Assembly (NCBI GenBank): GCA_030144725.1
Contig: JASKMD010000029.1
Location: forward strand, 7,947,446 to 8,011,445
DNA length: 64,000 nucleotides
DNA from: Haematococcus lacustris
Taxonomy: Eukaryota > Chlorophyta > Chlorophyceae > Chlamydomonadales > Haematococcaceae
Direction of reading: 5' to 3'
The translations under genes were made by a program, and so were the position numbers. Every line of letters starts with the position of its first letter. Position 1 is the stretch's first letter. The notes beneath the pieces were generated by a model. The model was not told where the DNA came from, searched no databases, and was given only the letters and a program-made list of their open reading frames with translations. Positions 43,830 to 56,395 of the stretch are shown here, one piece after another.

Positions 43830-46137
43830 CTTGGCTGGGAAGTAAGCACAGCTGGGAGCGTTACCCAGCGACGCCTGGCGCCTGGCATCCGCAAACTCCT
43901 GAGGATGAGCAGGAGTGTCGCCAGCAACAGAAAGCCAGGGGTAAGGTTGTGAAGCACGCCGCGGCTGTCATAGCTCACAGATCACACCTGTCACAGCTCG
44001 CAGGTCACACCTGGACCCCAGGCCTGCTTTCAGTGTGCCATTGGCTAAGGGAGGCATGGCTGAGCTGGGGAGCGTGTTGGAGCCGCTGCAGGGTTGGGCT
44101 TGCTAGATGCGTGTGCTTGACTGCCCTGGGTGCTGGCAGTATGAAATCTGGATGCGGCCAATAAGCAGTGACCTAGACCCCTGACCTCCCCAGGCACCGC
44201 CTGTTTTTGCAGGCATGCACAGCAGCTGTGCATGCAAGTCAAGGGGCGCAGCTCATGGCCAGCCTGCTGCTGACCTCGCCCTCCTGACCCTGAGCTCTCC
44301 CAACCCCTGGCCCTGCTCATGAGTGATACTCTGAGTGCCAGTTGCACCCCTCTGATGTCAGCGCCTCCATCATGACGCTGGCCGGCAGCGTCTGGCGCAG
44401 CTGCCGGCCCAGCACCTTAGCCACTACCTTGCCACTACCCCTACCCCGTGCTACTGACCTCCACCCACCCCACACCCACTTGGAGCACTGCATGACCAAT
44501 GGCGGCGTCTTGCACTGTCAAGAATCGCACCGGCAAGATGACAGTGACTGACTGCGCATGAGGCTTCACAAAGTACTCCTGCACCGCCGACAGCAGCAGT
44601 AGAAGCAGCAGCAGCATCAGCAGCAGCAGGACGATGCATGATGTAGCAGCAAGGGTAGCAGTAGCAGCATGCCCCAAACTAGCAAGTCTCCGCCCATGCC
44701 AGCAGGTTTGCTCTGCCAAGACCTGGACGAGATCCAGGGGCAGGGTGCTAGGAGCAGGCTGTCAGGCCCACAGGCAGACCAGGCAGCCAGGCAGTGCAGG
44801 CAGGCACCTTGCCTGGCCGGCTGCAGTGCACCTCCACTGGCCCTGGAGCGCTGCGTCCCTCCCCTAACCGGCTGAAGTGAAACCTGCGACAGCATGGCCC
44901 CACGCTGACAGCTGCGGTCAGCAGGTCACCACAGGTCTCACTAACACATAATGTGGGTGGAGGGTAGTGGGCAGGCAGGTGGGCAGAATGCTGTGGGCAG
45001 GCAGGTGGGTAGAGGGCAGTGGGCAGGCAGGTGGGTGGAGGGCAGTGACTCCCTCCAGCCTTGCTTGCTTGCCCCATGGTGCTGGCACGCTTGAACACTC
45101 TCCCACCAGGGGCCCTGGCTGCTTAGCCCCGCTCCTGACACCCTGCAGACTCTGACCAATCCTCTGCCCCTCCTGGCCTCACCCCAGCCCTGACCACCCC
45201 TCTGCCCCTCCTAGCCTCCCCCCGCCCTGCCATGCGGCCAGACCTCAGGGGTTGGCCAGTGACCAGCTGGCGGATGGAGGCCATGAGCCTGACCCAATAC
45301 GCCCGGTCTGCTGGGCTGATGCGAGTCAGGACCCTCACCTCCAGCTGCAGGCTCACCTGCACCACATGGGGGTTGGAAAGGCTTGTGAGATGAGCAGGAG
45401 CACCAAATCCAGCCCCCTGCCCTTGCCCCTGTCCCTGCCCAACGTCACAGCTCAGCCCCAGCCCCTGCCCCTGCCCCTGCCCCTGCCCCTGCCCCTGCCC
45501 CTGCCCCTGCCCCTGCCCCTGCCCCTGCCCCTGCCCCTGCCCCTGCCCCTGCCCCTGCCCCTGCCCCTGCCCCTGCCCCTGCCCCTGCCCCTGCCCCTGC
45601 CCCTGCCCCTGCCCCTGCCCCTGCCCCTGCCCCTGCCCCTGCCCCTGCCCCTGCCCCTGCCCCTGCCCCTGCCCCTGCCCCTGCCCCTGCCCCTGCCCCT
45701 GCCCCTGCCCCTGCCCCTGCCCCTGCCCCTGCCCCTGCCCCTGCCGCTGCCTCAGGACCTGGTAACCTGGCTCTGGAGGTTGCAGCACTGTAGCCATTCC
45801 CTGGTAAGCTCCTTGGATGAGCTCCAGCGTGTTCTCTGTGAGCAGCTGCTCTCGAAAACAGTCCTCCAGGCAGGGCAGTGCGAAGCTAAGGCGTAGCCCA
45901 CCAGCACTGTCGCCATGCACCAGATACTGGCAATCATCAAACTGCAGGTGGTCCAAGTGCTCCAGCCATGTACTGTCAATCAAGCCAATGCTGTGTCAAA
46001 ACGTGTTTCACCTCATGAAGGTGGTGATGAGGGGGAGGGGGGCTTTTGTTCTCGACCAAAGCAGTCAAGTAGCGCATGATCAATTCAAAAACCGCCTTGC
46101 TCTCCGGCACGATGCCGAGGGTCTCGACCTGCGCCAT
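43830..46137 (-). CDS. ARPC2: Arp2/3 complex subunit 2 (ARPC2/p34)
   Basis: Minus strand. Exons seen: 46012-46137 (MAQVETLGIVPES..., uncertain join), 45759 to about 45985, 45244-45356, 44480-44579, 43830-43899. The second exon has LEHLDHLQFDDCQYLVHGDS, then LQPPEPGYQ, matching the FDGVxYHI...NPESGYN region. The third starts VSLQLEVRVLTRIS, like VSLLYDLENLP. The fourth, EYFVKPHAQSVTVILPVRFL, matches the plant segment with VPQADKVTLVFPMRF. The fifth, EFADARRQASLGNAPSC, matches plant EFVEARRTAGLNNAPSC. ARPC2 is a core subunit that docks the complex on the mother actin filament. The terminal ~80 residues and at least one internal exon were not located, and the first splice junction does not keep frame as drawn. 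Intron 45357-45758 is mostly a (CAGGGG)n array. Confidence 0.7.
45459..45746. repeat. Hexanucleotide array (CCCCTG)n in ARPC2 intron
   Basis: About 48 near-perfect copies of CCCCTG on the plus strand. On the transcribed minus-strand RNA this is CAGGGG, with GGGG runs every six bases. It begins about 12 nt inside the intron. It yields a long Gly-Gln open frame on the minus strand, an artefact of the period-six unit. Confidence 0.9.
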
Positions 46138-46383
46138 AGCCTGACAGGCCCGGCGGGGCTCCGGCAGTCGTCCCGGCAGTCGTCCTAATGCATGGCTTAG
46201 CTAAGTGCATGGACATCACGGATAAGTTTGTGACCACCTAGCCCCGAATCCGTAGCAGTACTACAGTACTGTAGTTCAGTGTATTAATATGTTACAAGCA
46301 CAAAGCAAGGCTTTCAGTGCTTCCGGTAGGTGTGACTGCTTGCGACAGTGTGGCGGGCGGGCTCGCAAAACCTCGACCCGGCG
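46138..46383. promoter_or_regulatory. Divergent promoter region (ARPC2 / HACD)
   Basis: 246 bp lie between apparent divergent starts of ARPC2 and the dehydratase. This depends on the uncertain first ARPC2 exon. Confidence 0.4.
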
Positions 46384-49306
46384 ATGGCAGGAGCTTTGCA
46401 AGTGCGAGATGTTTATCTCGTGGCATATAACGCGACCCAGGCGCTCGGATGGGCATGGTGCCTCTGGACAGTCGCCGCGAGCTACGCGGTCAATGGTGGT
46501 AACCATGTGAACGTCTTTAATGCAGCTGGCGGCACTGCAAGCAAGTCGGCTGGGGTAGGGTGCAATCCTGAGCTTTACACATACCAACTACCCAACAGGG
46601 TATTGTCTGTGGCTCATTTCACTAAGCTTTATCCAGTAAACGTATGGTGTTCTCTGCAGTGTCCTACCTGTCCCCCAGTGTTCATGTACAGTGCCTTTGT
46701 CAAAGGTTGCAGCCAGCTTCAGTGCTGTGCTTTTCCCGCAGGGGTGTTCCAGCTTTTGTCAGGACTAGAAGTTATCCACACTCTCCTAGGCATTGTGCGG
46801 TCCAGCCCTGCCATGGCGCTGCTGCAATGGGCTGGGCGCAGCAACATCCTGTTCTTGGTGCTTTCCAATATCCCTGACGTGAGTAGGGATATTGGAAAGT
46901 CCGCAAGTGTGCGGCCAGCCCCTTGGGCTGCATGCAGATTTGGGCCTATGGCGTGGTACAACAGAAAGGAAATGATGGCCTGCATACACTGCTTTTTACT
47001 AGACACATCCGCCATCACCATGCCTGGCCTGACATGCAAGCTTGACACATTGAGTCCATGAGGCTACGTGTTCAGCAATGCCGACAGGCGAGTGCCACAA
47101 TGCAATGATGATGATGATGATCATGACCATGCCAAGCCTGACTTCCAGCTCACTCTAGGCCTGCCGACCCCACACCACATCCTCAGCCTCACGCTTCCCA
47201 ACAGCAACCCCAAGAGGTGGGGCAAAGCAAGCCATGCAATATGTCCCTGCTGGCTGCTACCCACCACCCCGCCACCACCTGACTGCCTCACGCTGGGTTC
47301 AGCTCCCTACCCCTGGGCAAGTGTTGATGCAAAGAAAGGAAGAAAGACTAGGGAGGAAAGTAGCCTAGGGGCATGCCCTTGCTACCCTCCCACCAGAGGG
47401 TATTGATGCAAGAACCATGTCGAAGTCATGTCTCAGATCATCAGCAGACCAGGGTGTTCTGTCCCTGCCCCAGGTTCAAGCTTTCCCCGCCAGCTCGCTG
47501 CTGCTGGCGGTCTGGGCTGCATCAGAGGTGGTGCGCTACCCCTGGTATGCCCTGTCCATCCTGGACGTCTGCCCACATGCCCTCACCTGGCTCAGGTCAG
47601 TACCCAGCCCAGCCCAGCCCAGCCCAGCCCAGCCCAGCCCAGCCCAGCCCAGCCCAGCCCAGCCCAGCCCAGCCCAGCCCAGCCCAGCCCAGCCCAGCCC
47701 AGCCCAGCCCAGCCCAGCCCAGCCCAGCCCAGCCCAGCCCAGCCCAGCCCAGCCCAGCCCAGCCCAGCCCAGCCCAGCCCAGCCCAGCCCAGCCCAGCCC
47801 AGCCCAGCCCAGCCCAGCCCAGCCCAGCCCAGCCCAGCCCAGCCCAGCCCAGCCCAGCCCAGCCCAGCCCAGCCCAGCCCAGCCCAGCCCAGCCCAGCCC
47901 AGCCCAGCCCAGCCCAGCCCAGCCCAGCCCAGCCCAGCCCAGCCCAGCCCAGCCCAGCCCAGCCCAGCCCAGCCCAGCCCAGCCCAGCCCAGCCCAGCCC
48001 AGCCCAGCCCAGCCCAGCCCAGCCCAGCCCAGCCCAGCCCAGCCCAGCCCAGCCCAGCCCAGCCCAGCCCAGCCCAGCCCAGCCCAGCCCAGCCCAGCCC
48101 AGCCCAGCCCAGCCCAGCCCAGCCCAGCCCAGCCCAGCCCAGCCCAGCCCAGCCCAGCCCAGCCCAGCCCAGCCCAGCCCAGCCCAGCCCAGCCCAGCCC
48201 AGCCCAGCCCAGCCCAGCCCAGCCCAGCCCAGCCCAGCCCAGCCCAGCCCAGCCCAGCCCAGCCCAGCCCAGCCCAGCCCAGCCCAGCCCAGCCCAGCCC
48301 AGCCCAGCCCAGCCCAGCCCAGCCCAGCCCAGCCCAGCCCAGCCCAGCCCAGCCCAGCCCAGCCCAGCCCAGCCCAGCCCAGCCCAGCCCAGCCCAGCCC
48401 AGCCCAGCCCAGCCCAGCCCAGCCCAGCCCAGCCCAGCCCAGCCCAGCCCAGCCCAGCCCAGCCCAGCCCAGCCCAGCCCAGCCCAGCCCAGCCCAGCCC
48501 AGCCCAGCCCAGCCCAGCCCAGCCCAGCCCAGCCCAGCCCAGCCCAGCCCAGCCCAGCCCAGCCCAGCCCAGCCCAGCCCAGCCCAGCCCAGCCCAGCCC
48601 AGCCCAGCCCAGCCCAGCCCAGCCCAGCCCAGCCCAGCCCAGCCCACTAGCATCTCGACCCAGTTAGCACCAGGCCTGGACCTTTGTTTACCTTGGGACA
48701 GAGCTGGACTTGGCACAGGGCAGAGCAGGCCAGTCAGCGCCAGGCCTTGGCCAGTGACCCCACCCTGCTTTCCATAACCATGCAGGTACACCGCTTTCAT
48801 CCCTCTCTACCCGATAGGGGTTGCTTGTGAGATGTGGCTGCTGTGGTCCGCTCTGCCAGTGCTGGCTGCTCGTGATATGTACAGCTGGCACCTGCCCAAC
48901 CGCCTGAACTTTGCGTTCTCGTATCACACTTTCAGCAAGGTGAGCCGGGGAGATGAGAAGGACAGGCTAGACCATTGCATAGCAGCAGAGTGTGACCTGC
49001 TGGCATCAGGTTGGTCACTGAACTCCATGGCCTGGCTTGGTGCCTGGGATTGTTGACAGCGGACAGTGTCACAGCTGGTATTTGTATGAGTCCTGCATCT
49101 TTGCTATACAGCAGTGTGTGCCTGGGTGCACACACGTGAGCCGTGATTCATAATGGACATGCTTGCATGCGTTGCTGCCATTGTGATTGATTGTTCTCAC
49201 GTAGGTCGGCCTGGTCGTGTATCTGCCGGTCTGGTGGCAGTTGTACGCTAGCTTGTTGAAGCAGCGGGCGAAGAAGCTTGGGACTTCACATGGCAAAACT
49301 GACTAG
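46384..49306 (+). CDS. Very-long-chain (3R)-3-hydroxyacyl-CoA dehydratase (PAS2/HACD/Phs1)
   Basis: Exons 46384-46498, 46742-46878, 47474-47595, 48786-48939, 49205-49306 join in frame to ~209 residues, near the usual ~220. The enzyme performs the third step of the ER fatty-acid elongation cycle, removing water from 3-hydroxyacyl-CoA. It is a multi-spanning ER membrane protein. Family features are [19 protein letters not shown] (TM1), [20 protein letters not shown] (the LExLHxxLGxVxS block), then [11 protein letters not shown]. The active-site segment is [15 protein letters not shown], where Tyr and the Glu seven residues later are the catalytic pair of yeast Phs1. [17 protein letters not shown] and a basic C-terminus (KQRAKKLG) follow. 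A small exon of ~10-20 residues between exons 1 and 2 may be missed. Intron 3 holds the giant CAGCC array. Confidence 0.88.
47603..48646. repeat. 1,044-bp pentanucleotide array (CAGCC)~209 in dehydratase intron
   Basis: A perfect tandem array of CAGCC/AGCCC from 47603 to 48646 with no interruption that I can see. It starts 8 nt after the 5' splice site (CTCAG/GTCAGT at 47595/47596) and occupies most of the 1.19-kb intron. The unit lacks stops in every frame on the plus strand and in one minus frame, so long PAQPS and WAGLG frames arise that are not genes. The minus strand has GGG every five bases. Confidence 0.95.
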
Positions 49307-49419
49307 ACCCTGCACACGGTTCAGCTGTGACATGCCTAATTAACTCTGGATATCGCGGTTGCACTAGCCTGCTCGACAGCTGAAGCTGTGTCTGTGCCGC
49401 CAAAATGTGATAGGCCAGC

Positions 49420-51459
49420 GTCGGAAAGTTTCGGACCTCTTATGACCCGCATCTCAGCACCTTTTCAGAGCGCTATAATTGTGCGTTGTTTCAGCGGCCG
49501 CTGATATGCGGCGAATCAGAGGTGTTTCATAGCAGTCAGTTCAGTACTGATTAAGCACTAATTCATGAGGCACTGAATGAGGGGTGTTTTAGGGCTGAAC
49601 CAGGGCTGAATCAGAGCTAAATCAGAGCAGTTTTAGAGGCTTACAGGGCAACATTCGAGGCCTGTGGATTAGAGCCCAATATGTTGTGAATCAGAGGCTA
49701 GTGAGGGCTAAAACATCGATGATTTGCGCAATATTGCGCGTAAGGGAGTTCCGTGCCGCGATGGTGACTTTTTAAGAGTATCGCTCAAGCTACGTACATC
49801 GACGCTACGCTAATGCCAAAAGAATGGCACTAGGACATTTGCGGCGGGCGAACATCATCGTTGTGCGACCCTGCAAATCTCTGTTCTTTTGTACCATACT
49901 TTTGGTAGCATCAGCATTCGGCAGTTTTATTGCCTGGCCGCATTCGGCAGTTTTACTGCCTGGCCGCAGTTTTACTGCCTGGCCTGCATGGCCATCTCCC
50001 ATGCCTCGCTCGCACTGCCTCGCTGGTATCGATGAGCACCCTAGCGATGGCGGCGGCGTGCTCGTACTGGGCGCGGCGATACAGGGCCAGGACTGTAGAT
50101 AGGTGTTGACATGTGGAACCGCCTGACCTCGCGTCCTATTTCCTTCGCGCAGGTTAGGAGTCACTGACAAGCAGCCCTTTATCCGCAGTGGCAGCCATAG
50201 GCGCGGCCGGAGTGGCTGTGGATGTAGATGTTGACATGTGGACCCGCTTGAAGTCGCGTCGCACTTCCTTCGCGCAGGTCAGGGGTCACTGACAAGCGGA
50301 CCTTCAGCCACATCAGTGGCAGCCGGAGCAGTGGCAGCCGGAGCGTGCAAGTGACTGCAGGCGCAGCCGCAGCAATATCCATAGCAGGAGACAGCAACGC
50401 GGCCCCGACTTCTACTCAGCCACGTCGAAACCGATTACCGTGGTGAATGTGATGCATGTGCTGTGTCTGTGTTGAGCTATATTGCTTTGAGATGTGCAAT
50501 GTTGCATGTTTGCATCATTGCAGGCTGCCATGAAGGAGTTCTGTTGCCATTGTCAAGTGTGCATGCATCAAGGTGGGTTCCTGGAGGAGGGTGGGATGAG
50601 CAGGGAGGGCATTAGATAGCAGGAGTTGACAGGCAGGTAGACAGATAGGCAGGTGGGTATATGGGGAAGTGGGTTACCTTCAGTCCAAGCAACGCTCTAG
50701 CATATACCATGCACTTGCTGTCCCTTGCCTCGGTGTTGAGCACTTCAGGTATGTACAACAACACCTTTCCCCTCCCCACATCAACAGCCATGAGCATCTG
50801 CCAAGAGAGGGGACGCAGCCAAGCGGTGCAGGCATAGGCCAGCAGCAATAGTGGGGCAAGAGGACGCAAGCAGGTGAGTGCACATGCTGCTGGGGAGTCA
50901 GCCCAGCCTGCCCTATTGTGGTTATGCATGTCCTTGTTCATCTGCCTGCAGAGCCTTAGCTGGCTGATGCTTGCTTGCAGATGGAGACAGCTGGAACATG
51001 AAAGGTGTAGCATGGCTTGGTGATTGCAAGCAAGGCGGCAGGGGAGTAGAGCAGCTGCCAACAAGGAGCCAGCAAGGAGCCATTATTGTAGTGTCTTTGT
51101 CAGGGGTTGCGAATAAACGTCCAGACACGTACTTTGCAGTTGACTTGTGCAAGTAACCTGTAACCAGTAACAAGAATCGCAGCTAAATCGCCACAGATTA
51201 AGAGCCCTATGAATCAGCTATGAATTCCCACAGATACATAGCTTTATAGGCTCAACTTTAGCAATGATTTAGACCCCTCTAAACTACCTATGAATTAGAC
51301 TGAATTCAGGGGTCAGGCAACCGGTCATTCCTTTTGTCATTGTGTTCATCTGTTTTGGCTCGCATATCAGAGGTACCCCGAACCTATCAGTCACTGCCCA
51401 GTAAGAGGCTCTGATAAGTCGCGTTTTAGGGGTCGCGAAGAGGTCCAAAACTTTCCGAC
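49420..51459. mobile_element. Candidate element bounded by 22-bp inverted repeats
   Basis: GTCGGAAAGTTTCGGACCTCTT at 49420 and its inverse at 51438-51459 match at 21 of 22 bases. No clear target duplication or transposase is seen. Inside are AATCAGAG-rich sequence at both ends (49540-49700; 51180-51300), a ~25-bp tandem repeat at 49915-49982 (CAGTTTTACTGCCTGGCC), and two ~100-bp direct repeats at 50106-50330. No gene is recognised in 49307-51980. Confidence 0.4.
50106..50330. repeat. Two ~100-bp direct repeats
   Basis: TGACATGTGGA...TTCCTTCGCGCAGGT...GTCACTGACAAGC occurs at 50106-50200 and again at 50231-50330, about 85% alike by eye. Confidence 0.7.
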
Positions 51460-51979
51460 GAGGATGTTTCACCAAGGATGAGCCCACACTACTCATGGTA
51501 CTACTCATGAGCCTACAGTATTGATGGGCCAAGAATGGTCGCGTGACAGTTTGGTTTAGGACCGGGAAGCGTAGTAGAAACAAGCACGACATGTCACAGG
51601 ATCATACTGACCGGCATGCAGTGTTACCTCTGGCTTGCGCCATGTTCTAGCCAGGGCTCCGTCTGCGACCACCGGCACACCTACATGTATGTGTTACCAC
51701 CGGTACACCTACTGAATACTGAGCAGTCACACATCTGACATCTGTGCAGAAGTTACAGCTTGTCGTCATCCCTATGCATCACCATTTGTTGCCATATAGC
51801 TTGACACTCGTGCCTGACGAGTTGCATACACTTACACTGGCTCAACTTAGGCATTTATCTGTGTACATGCCACCAGCTCCTCCCATACCATGGGTTCACC
51901 AGGGCAAGCCAGGGTGAGGCGAACCCTCTTGCAAACCGTTGTCACGCCAGTTGTGTGACAGGTGTGATCATCGCACCAG

Positions 51980-52601
51980 TTATGGGTCCACAGGCGCTGT
52001 GGCAGCAGTCTCCCCTGCAGTAGCCCCCCTCGACCTCTGGCGCTTAGAAGACCGCCCCTCTTCTCCTTCCGGCCCATTTGGTGCTACTGACTGCATGGCC
52101 ATCCTGGCAGCAGCATAGCTGGCCCACGACTGGGTGACCCACTGCCCTTCTGCTGCTGCTGCCGCTCCCCCAGCCACATCACCATTGCCGTTGCTGGCAC
52201 TATCACCTCCAGAGGTCGCAGTGGCAATGGCTACTGCCGCTTGGGCTGCCGCCGCCGCAGCGTCCACATCAGTGAGGGGGCGGGAGGGGAGCACAGGGAG
52301 CACTGCTGGCTGGGCCACAGGTGCCCCTGCGGCTGGTGGACCCCCTGCGCCTGTCGGCCCCTCACTATCCACCACCATGCTGGCAGTCCCGCTTGGCTGC
52401 GTTGCGGCAGCTGGGTCGCCGGGATGGTCACTTGAGGGGGCGGTGGGAGGAGGGGTGCCGTCTGCCTGGCCCTCAGTGGCTGAGGAATTGTTGGCAGCCG
52501 CGGCAGCAGCATCAGCGGCGGCGGCGGCAGCATCAGCGGCGGCGGCGGCAGCGGGCACGTCACACTCCACCAAGTAGCCCCCTATGGACTGGGGCCCCGC
52601 T

Positions 52602-52641
<40 letters not shown>

Positions 52642-53151
52642 CAGCAGCATGAGGACAAATGGAGCGGCAGCAGCGAAGGAGCGGTGCAGCAGCAGCAACA
52701 GCCTGGCCAACAGCAGCAGCAGCAGCCTGGCCAACATCATTACGATCATCAGCAGCAGCACGTGCGCCGCACAGATCAGAGTGGCTGGGATGGGTGGTGG
52801 ACCCTGACCAGGAGGCGATTTGCTGCCATCCACCACATGGACAACATAGACACCATGGAGCCATGCATCCACCTGCACAGCCTGCAGCCGCCTGACCTGC
52901 CCTGCAGGCTGGTCACCAAACCCACCTGGGGCCAGGGCAGTGACGCGGGGCCTGCCTGCCACGCCCATGCTCTGCAGCTTGCGCACAATGTCCATGCAGC
53001 GCATGCCAGGAGCGGGCCCATGCAGGTGGAGCACATGGGGGCGCAGCAGCAGGAGGTCTGGCCCGCCCACCGCGATGAAGGGCATGTCAGAGCGAGACTG
53101 CAGCCATGGCCAGGCATACACATGGGGCTGAGTAAGGCTAGCCCAGCCCAT
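51980..53151 (-). CDS. Ala-rich hypothetical protein (probable host exons)
   Basis: Minus strand. An upstream frame (about 52850-53151) reads DMPFIAVGGPDLLLLRPHVL and MRCMDIVRKLQSMGVAGRPR, which has the even codon use of a real domain. A downstream frame (51980-52864) is Ala-rich because of CAG/GCA microsatellites (52590-52640) and ends GEEGRSSKRQRSRGATAGE, a nuclear-localisation-like tail. The two frames overlap and would need splicing to join. I do not recognise the family. It could be a nuclear regulatory protein with disordered repeats. Confidence 0.35.
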
Positions 53152-53209
53152 GCAGCAGCAAGGTTGAGAATGGATGAGTCAGACGCACACCAGGGGCACC
53201 CAGGTTGAG

Positions 53210-53720
53210 AAGACAGCTGAGCCCATCCAGCCCACCAAGAGCAAAGGCAAAGGCGAGGGTCAGTCTGCTACGCCAGAGTCAGCCGAGCACACAAAGGGCT
53301 GATCAGGCGGCTGAGCTTGTCTAGCCTGCCAAGGGCAAAGGCAAAGGCAGGGGCAAAGCTGCTCGTCCCAGCCCGCTGGCATTCCAGGCAGGTAGGTAGA
53401 GAGGGACTGCAATGCAGAGCTAAACATGCAGCGCATTGAGGAGAGCAGGTGGCGCCCGCTGGAGCTGTGCTGGTGGCCAGACCTGCAAGCTCAGCCAGCC
53501 AAGGGCAACAGGTACCCAGACTTAGGCTACGAGTGGCTGCGAGACCGCCCACCCCAGGCCCGGCAGCAGCAGCTGGGCACAGTAATGTGCCCCCCTCGCA
53601 GCAGTCACCACCTCACATCAGTGCATGTTTGTCATGCCAACTATAGGCTATAGCCCTGCCACAGGGGTCAGGCAACAGTTGAGGTGGACACTCCATGTAG
53701 ACAAATCACCGCCCCTAGTG
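53210..53720 (+). mobile_element. 3'-end fragment of nuclease element near PARN 3' end
   Basis: Plus strand: KTAEPIQPTKSKGKGEG linker remnants, a TAG before VERDCNAELNMQRIEESRWR (RuvC-III with Val-Glu-Arg-Asp), then ELCWWPDLQAQPAKGNRYPD and YEWLRDRPP. The conserved tail starts at 53621 with an exact GTGCATGTTTGTCATGCC. It is antisense to PARN. Confidence 0.6.
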
Positions 53721-53784
53721 AGGGGACCTGATCCTGCCTTTGCAGCGGTATTTTTTGCCCGCTGAGCTGATGATGGGTGGCTCC

Positions 53785-56342
53785 TCAACGACTCACAATG
53801 TTGAGCCTGTTTGCAAACGGCGCCAGCCACTCCAACAGTTGGGGTTGGGGTGATGCCAGTGGCTGGGTCAGGTCCTGAATAGGCTCCACTGGGACCACCT
53901 GGCCAGGCGCTAACCCCTCACCCGGCTGACTGGCTGCTGTGCCCTCTGTGGGCCTTGAGGCCTCCGACGCTGCCTGCTGCTCCTGAGGGGGAGCCTGCTG
54001 CTGCTGCTGCTGGTCTTGTGCAACGATGGGTTGTGGGCGGGGCGGGGGGCCGAGGGCGGCGCGAGCCAGGCCCCCCAGGAAGGCGTACACTGCGCCTGTC
54101 ATGTACGCGTCATACCTGTGACACAACACAGAGCGTCACACCTCACACGAAGTGTGACAGTGGCCACAGCGCATGCTTACAACACAACGTACCCAGCTTC
54201 GTGAGCAGCAGCCCCGGCGGCAACATTTTCGTACTTGGAGCAGTGGGGATGGTGCTTAATGGTAGGCAGGCCCAAGCCTAGCTGCTGCTGCATTAGCTGG
54301 GCTGCTGCAGGGCGGGCAGATCCTCCTGTGTGCAGTCATGCAAGGCAGGGCAGCACAGGGTGGTGCCTTTGCTAGGTGTGGCATAGTGGTTGGGCTGGTG
54401 CTGGTGCTAGTGGCGCTGAGTCTGCAGCAACGCCATGTTTGGCAAATGGCATGCCTTGATGAGATGCATCAGGTTGTGCAACAGGGCATGGATTGGGGTC
54501 AGCTTGTAATGGGCTGCACTGACTCATGGCAAGAAGGGAGGTGTTGTGGCTCTCTTATGTTGTTGCCTGTGTTGCACACCAGTTAACGCACACAGCAAGG
54601 ACCAGGACTGCAGCGGTACAGGGCGGTACTGTTTGAGTCGGATCTAGTTAGTGGCTGCTAGTGGCTGCTAGTGCTGCTAGTAGGTACTTCTGATCCGGCT
54701 CAAATGGAGGCCCTAGTGAGGGACAAGAGGGCTGCAGCGGTACAGGGCATGAAGTTAGGCACCGCACACACCTTAGCACTACCACCACTGTCACCTCTGG
54801 CACTCAGCAACATGGCAACAGGCAAGTGAGGCAAAGTGTGAGGCAAAGTGGACCACCTTCTCCCTGCATTATAGGGTTCAGGACTGCAGTGGAGCTGGGC
54901 ACGAAGTCAGGCCCCTGCGGGTAAAGTCATGAGAGGGGTGCCCCTCCTTAGTGCTCCACCCCCCAGCACTGTCACAGGAGCCTGGCGTTGTGGCATGGCT
55001 CTGTAAGGGGGTGCCAGTGCCCTCAGGGCCTTGAATCCAGCAGGGCCGCAACCAACAAGCAATTCCAGCAAAGAAGCAATGACGACAACACGTGGTAGCT
55101 TTTATGAGGAGCGGTGGGTCCATGGCACCGGTTGGGAGCAGCATGGTGAATTTTTGACTTTTGAATTGTTTGAAATGTTGTGGGTCGGGCACAGGGCGTG
55201 AGAACTGTTGGTACGCACCTTCAGCCACCAGCTCCTGGTACAGCTGGCCCAGCCCAGTGCCCTCAGGGCGAAGGGATGCAGGGAGCTGGTAGGCGATGTG
55301 CTTGGTGTCATACAGGCCAGCAGGGAACCAGAAGCCACATAGCTCCTTGAAGTCCCTCCAGCTTTCTGGTAGAGCGGAGGGCCCGGTGGCAAAGGAGGCC
55401 AGCACATACTGCAAGGCATGCCATGACATGCGTAGCCGGGTGTGGGAGTGACACGCAAAGGACTTGCATGGCGGTGCAAGGCAGCGGCCCCGCCCTCGGC
55501 CCTGGTCTCTCCCCTGGCCCTGCCCCCTGGCCCCGTCCCTGGCCTCCCCTTACCGCCAGGTCCATGAAGCAGTTGTGGCCCACAGCCGGCTTGCCACTGT
55601 CCCTCATGGCCTGCAGCACCTGGCTGAAGCCAGCCGCCTGCCGCAGCACCTCCTGCCTGAGTGCTGCCTCCTCCACCTCGTGAGCCACCTTGGCAGCCAG
55701 GCTGCCGCGCACCAGGCGCAGGCGCGGCCAGCCATCCATGTCGACCTGGGCCAGCAATGAGGACAAGCAGGGTGAGCCAGGGGCCAGGGAAGTCATCCAC
55801 CACTTCCACCCGCCATGCCAAACGGTTGGTAGGCGGTTGGTGGGCGTTTGGCAGTTGGTGGTTGACGTCTGGTTGGGGATGGTGCAGACGTCCTGGTTGC
55901 CTACCTTAGTGATGTAGAAGCCGGGGTGGGTGTCGGTCACGCTTTCCAGGCCAGCAAAGTGTGAGACTTGGGCCAGGACTTGGTGGACTAAAAGGCGTTG
56001 GAAGGAGTTGTAGCGGGGCAGCAGCAGCGAGGGCAGTGCTGGCTCAGCCACCAGCCACTGTTTGACCTGTTTTGAGTGGTGAGCCCAGCAAGATGACAAA
56101 CTGGGAGGCCGGCATTAACATGACATGACATGCTGGCTCCTTCTTGTGTGCATGCAAGGCATGGGGTGTCTGGGCATATAGACCCAGCAGGCACACTATC
56201 AAGCAGTGCAGCACAGCATGAGCATGCAGGTCATAGTGCACTTACATCTGCACTGACTTGGTGAGGGTCAGGGTCAGGGTCAGGGTCAGGGTCAGGGTCA
56301 GGGTCAGGGTCAGGGTCAGGGTCAGGGTCAGGGTCAGGGTCA

Positions 56343-56395
<53 letters not shown>

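Noticed and set aside
45123..45983. 286-codon Gly-Gln repeat protein
   Set aside because: The GQ part is the intronic (CAGGGG)n array. Only the ends (QFDDCQYLVHG and VSLQLEVRV) are ARPC2 exons.
47373..48800. Open frames of 402-449 codons made of PAQPS or GWAGL repeats
   Set aside because: They are by-products of the CAGCC pentamer, which lacks stops in several frames. The array lies within an intron of the dehydratase gene.
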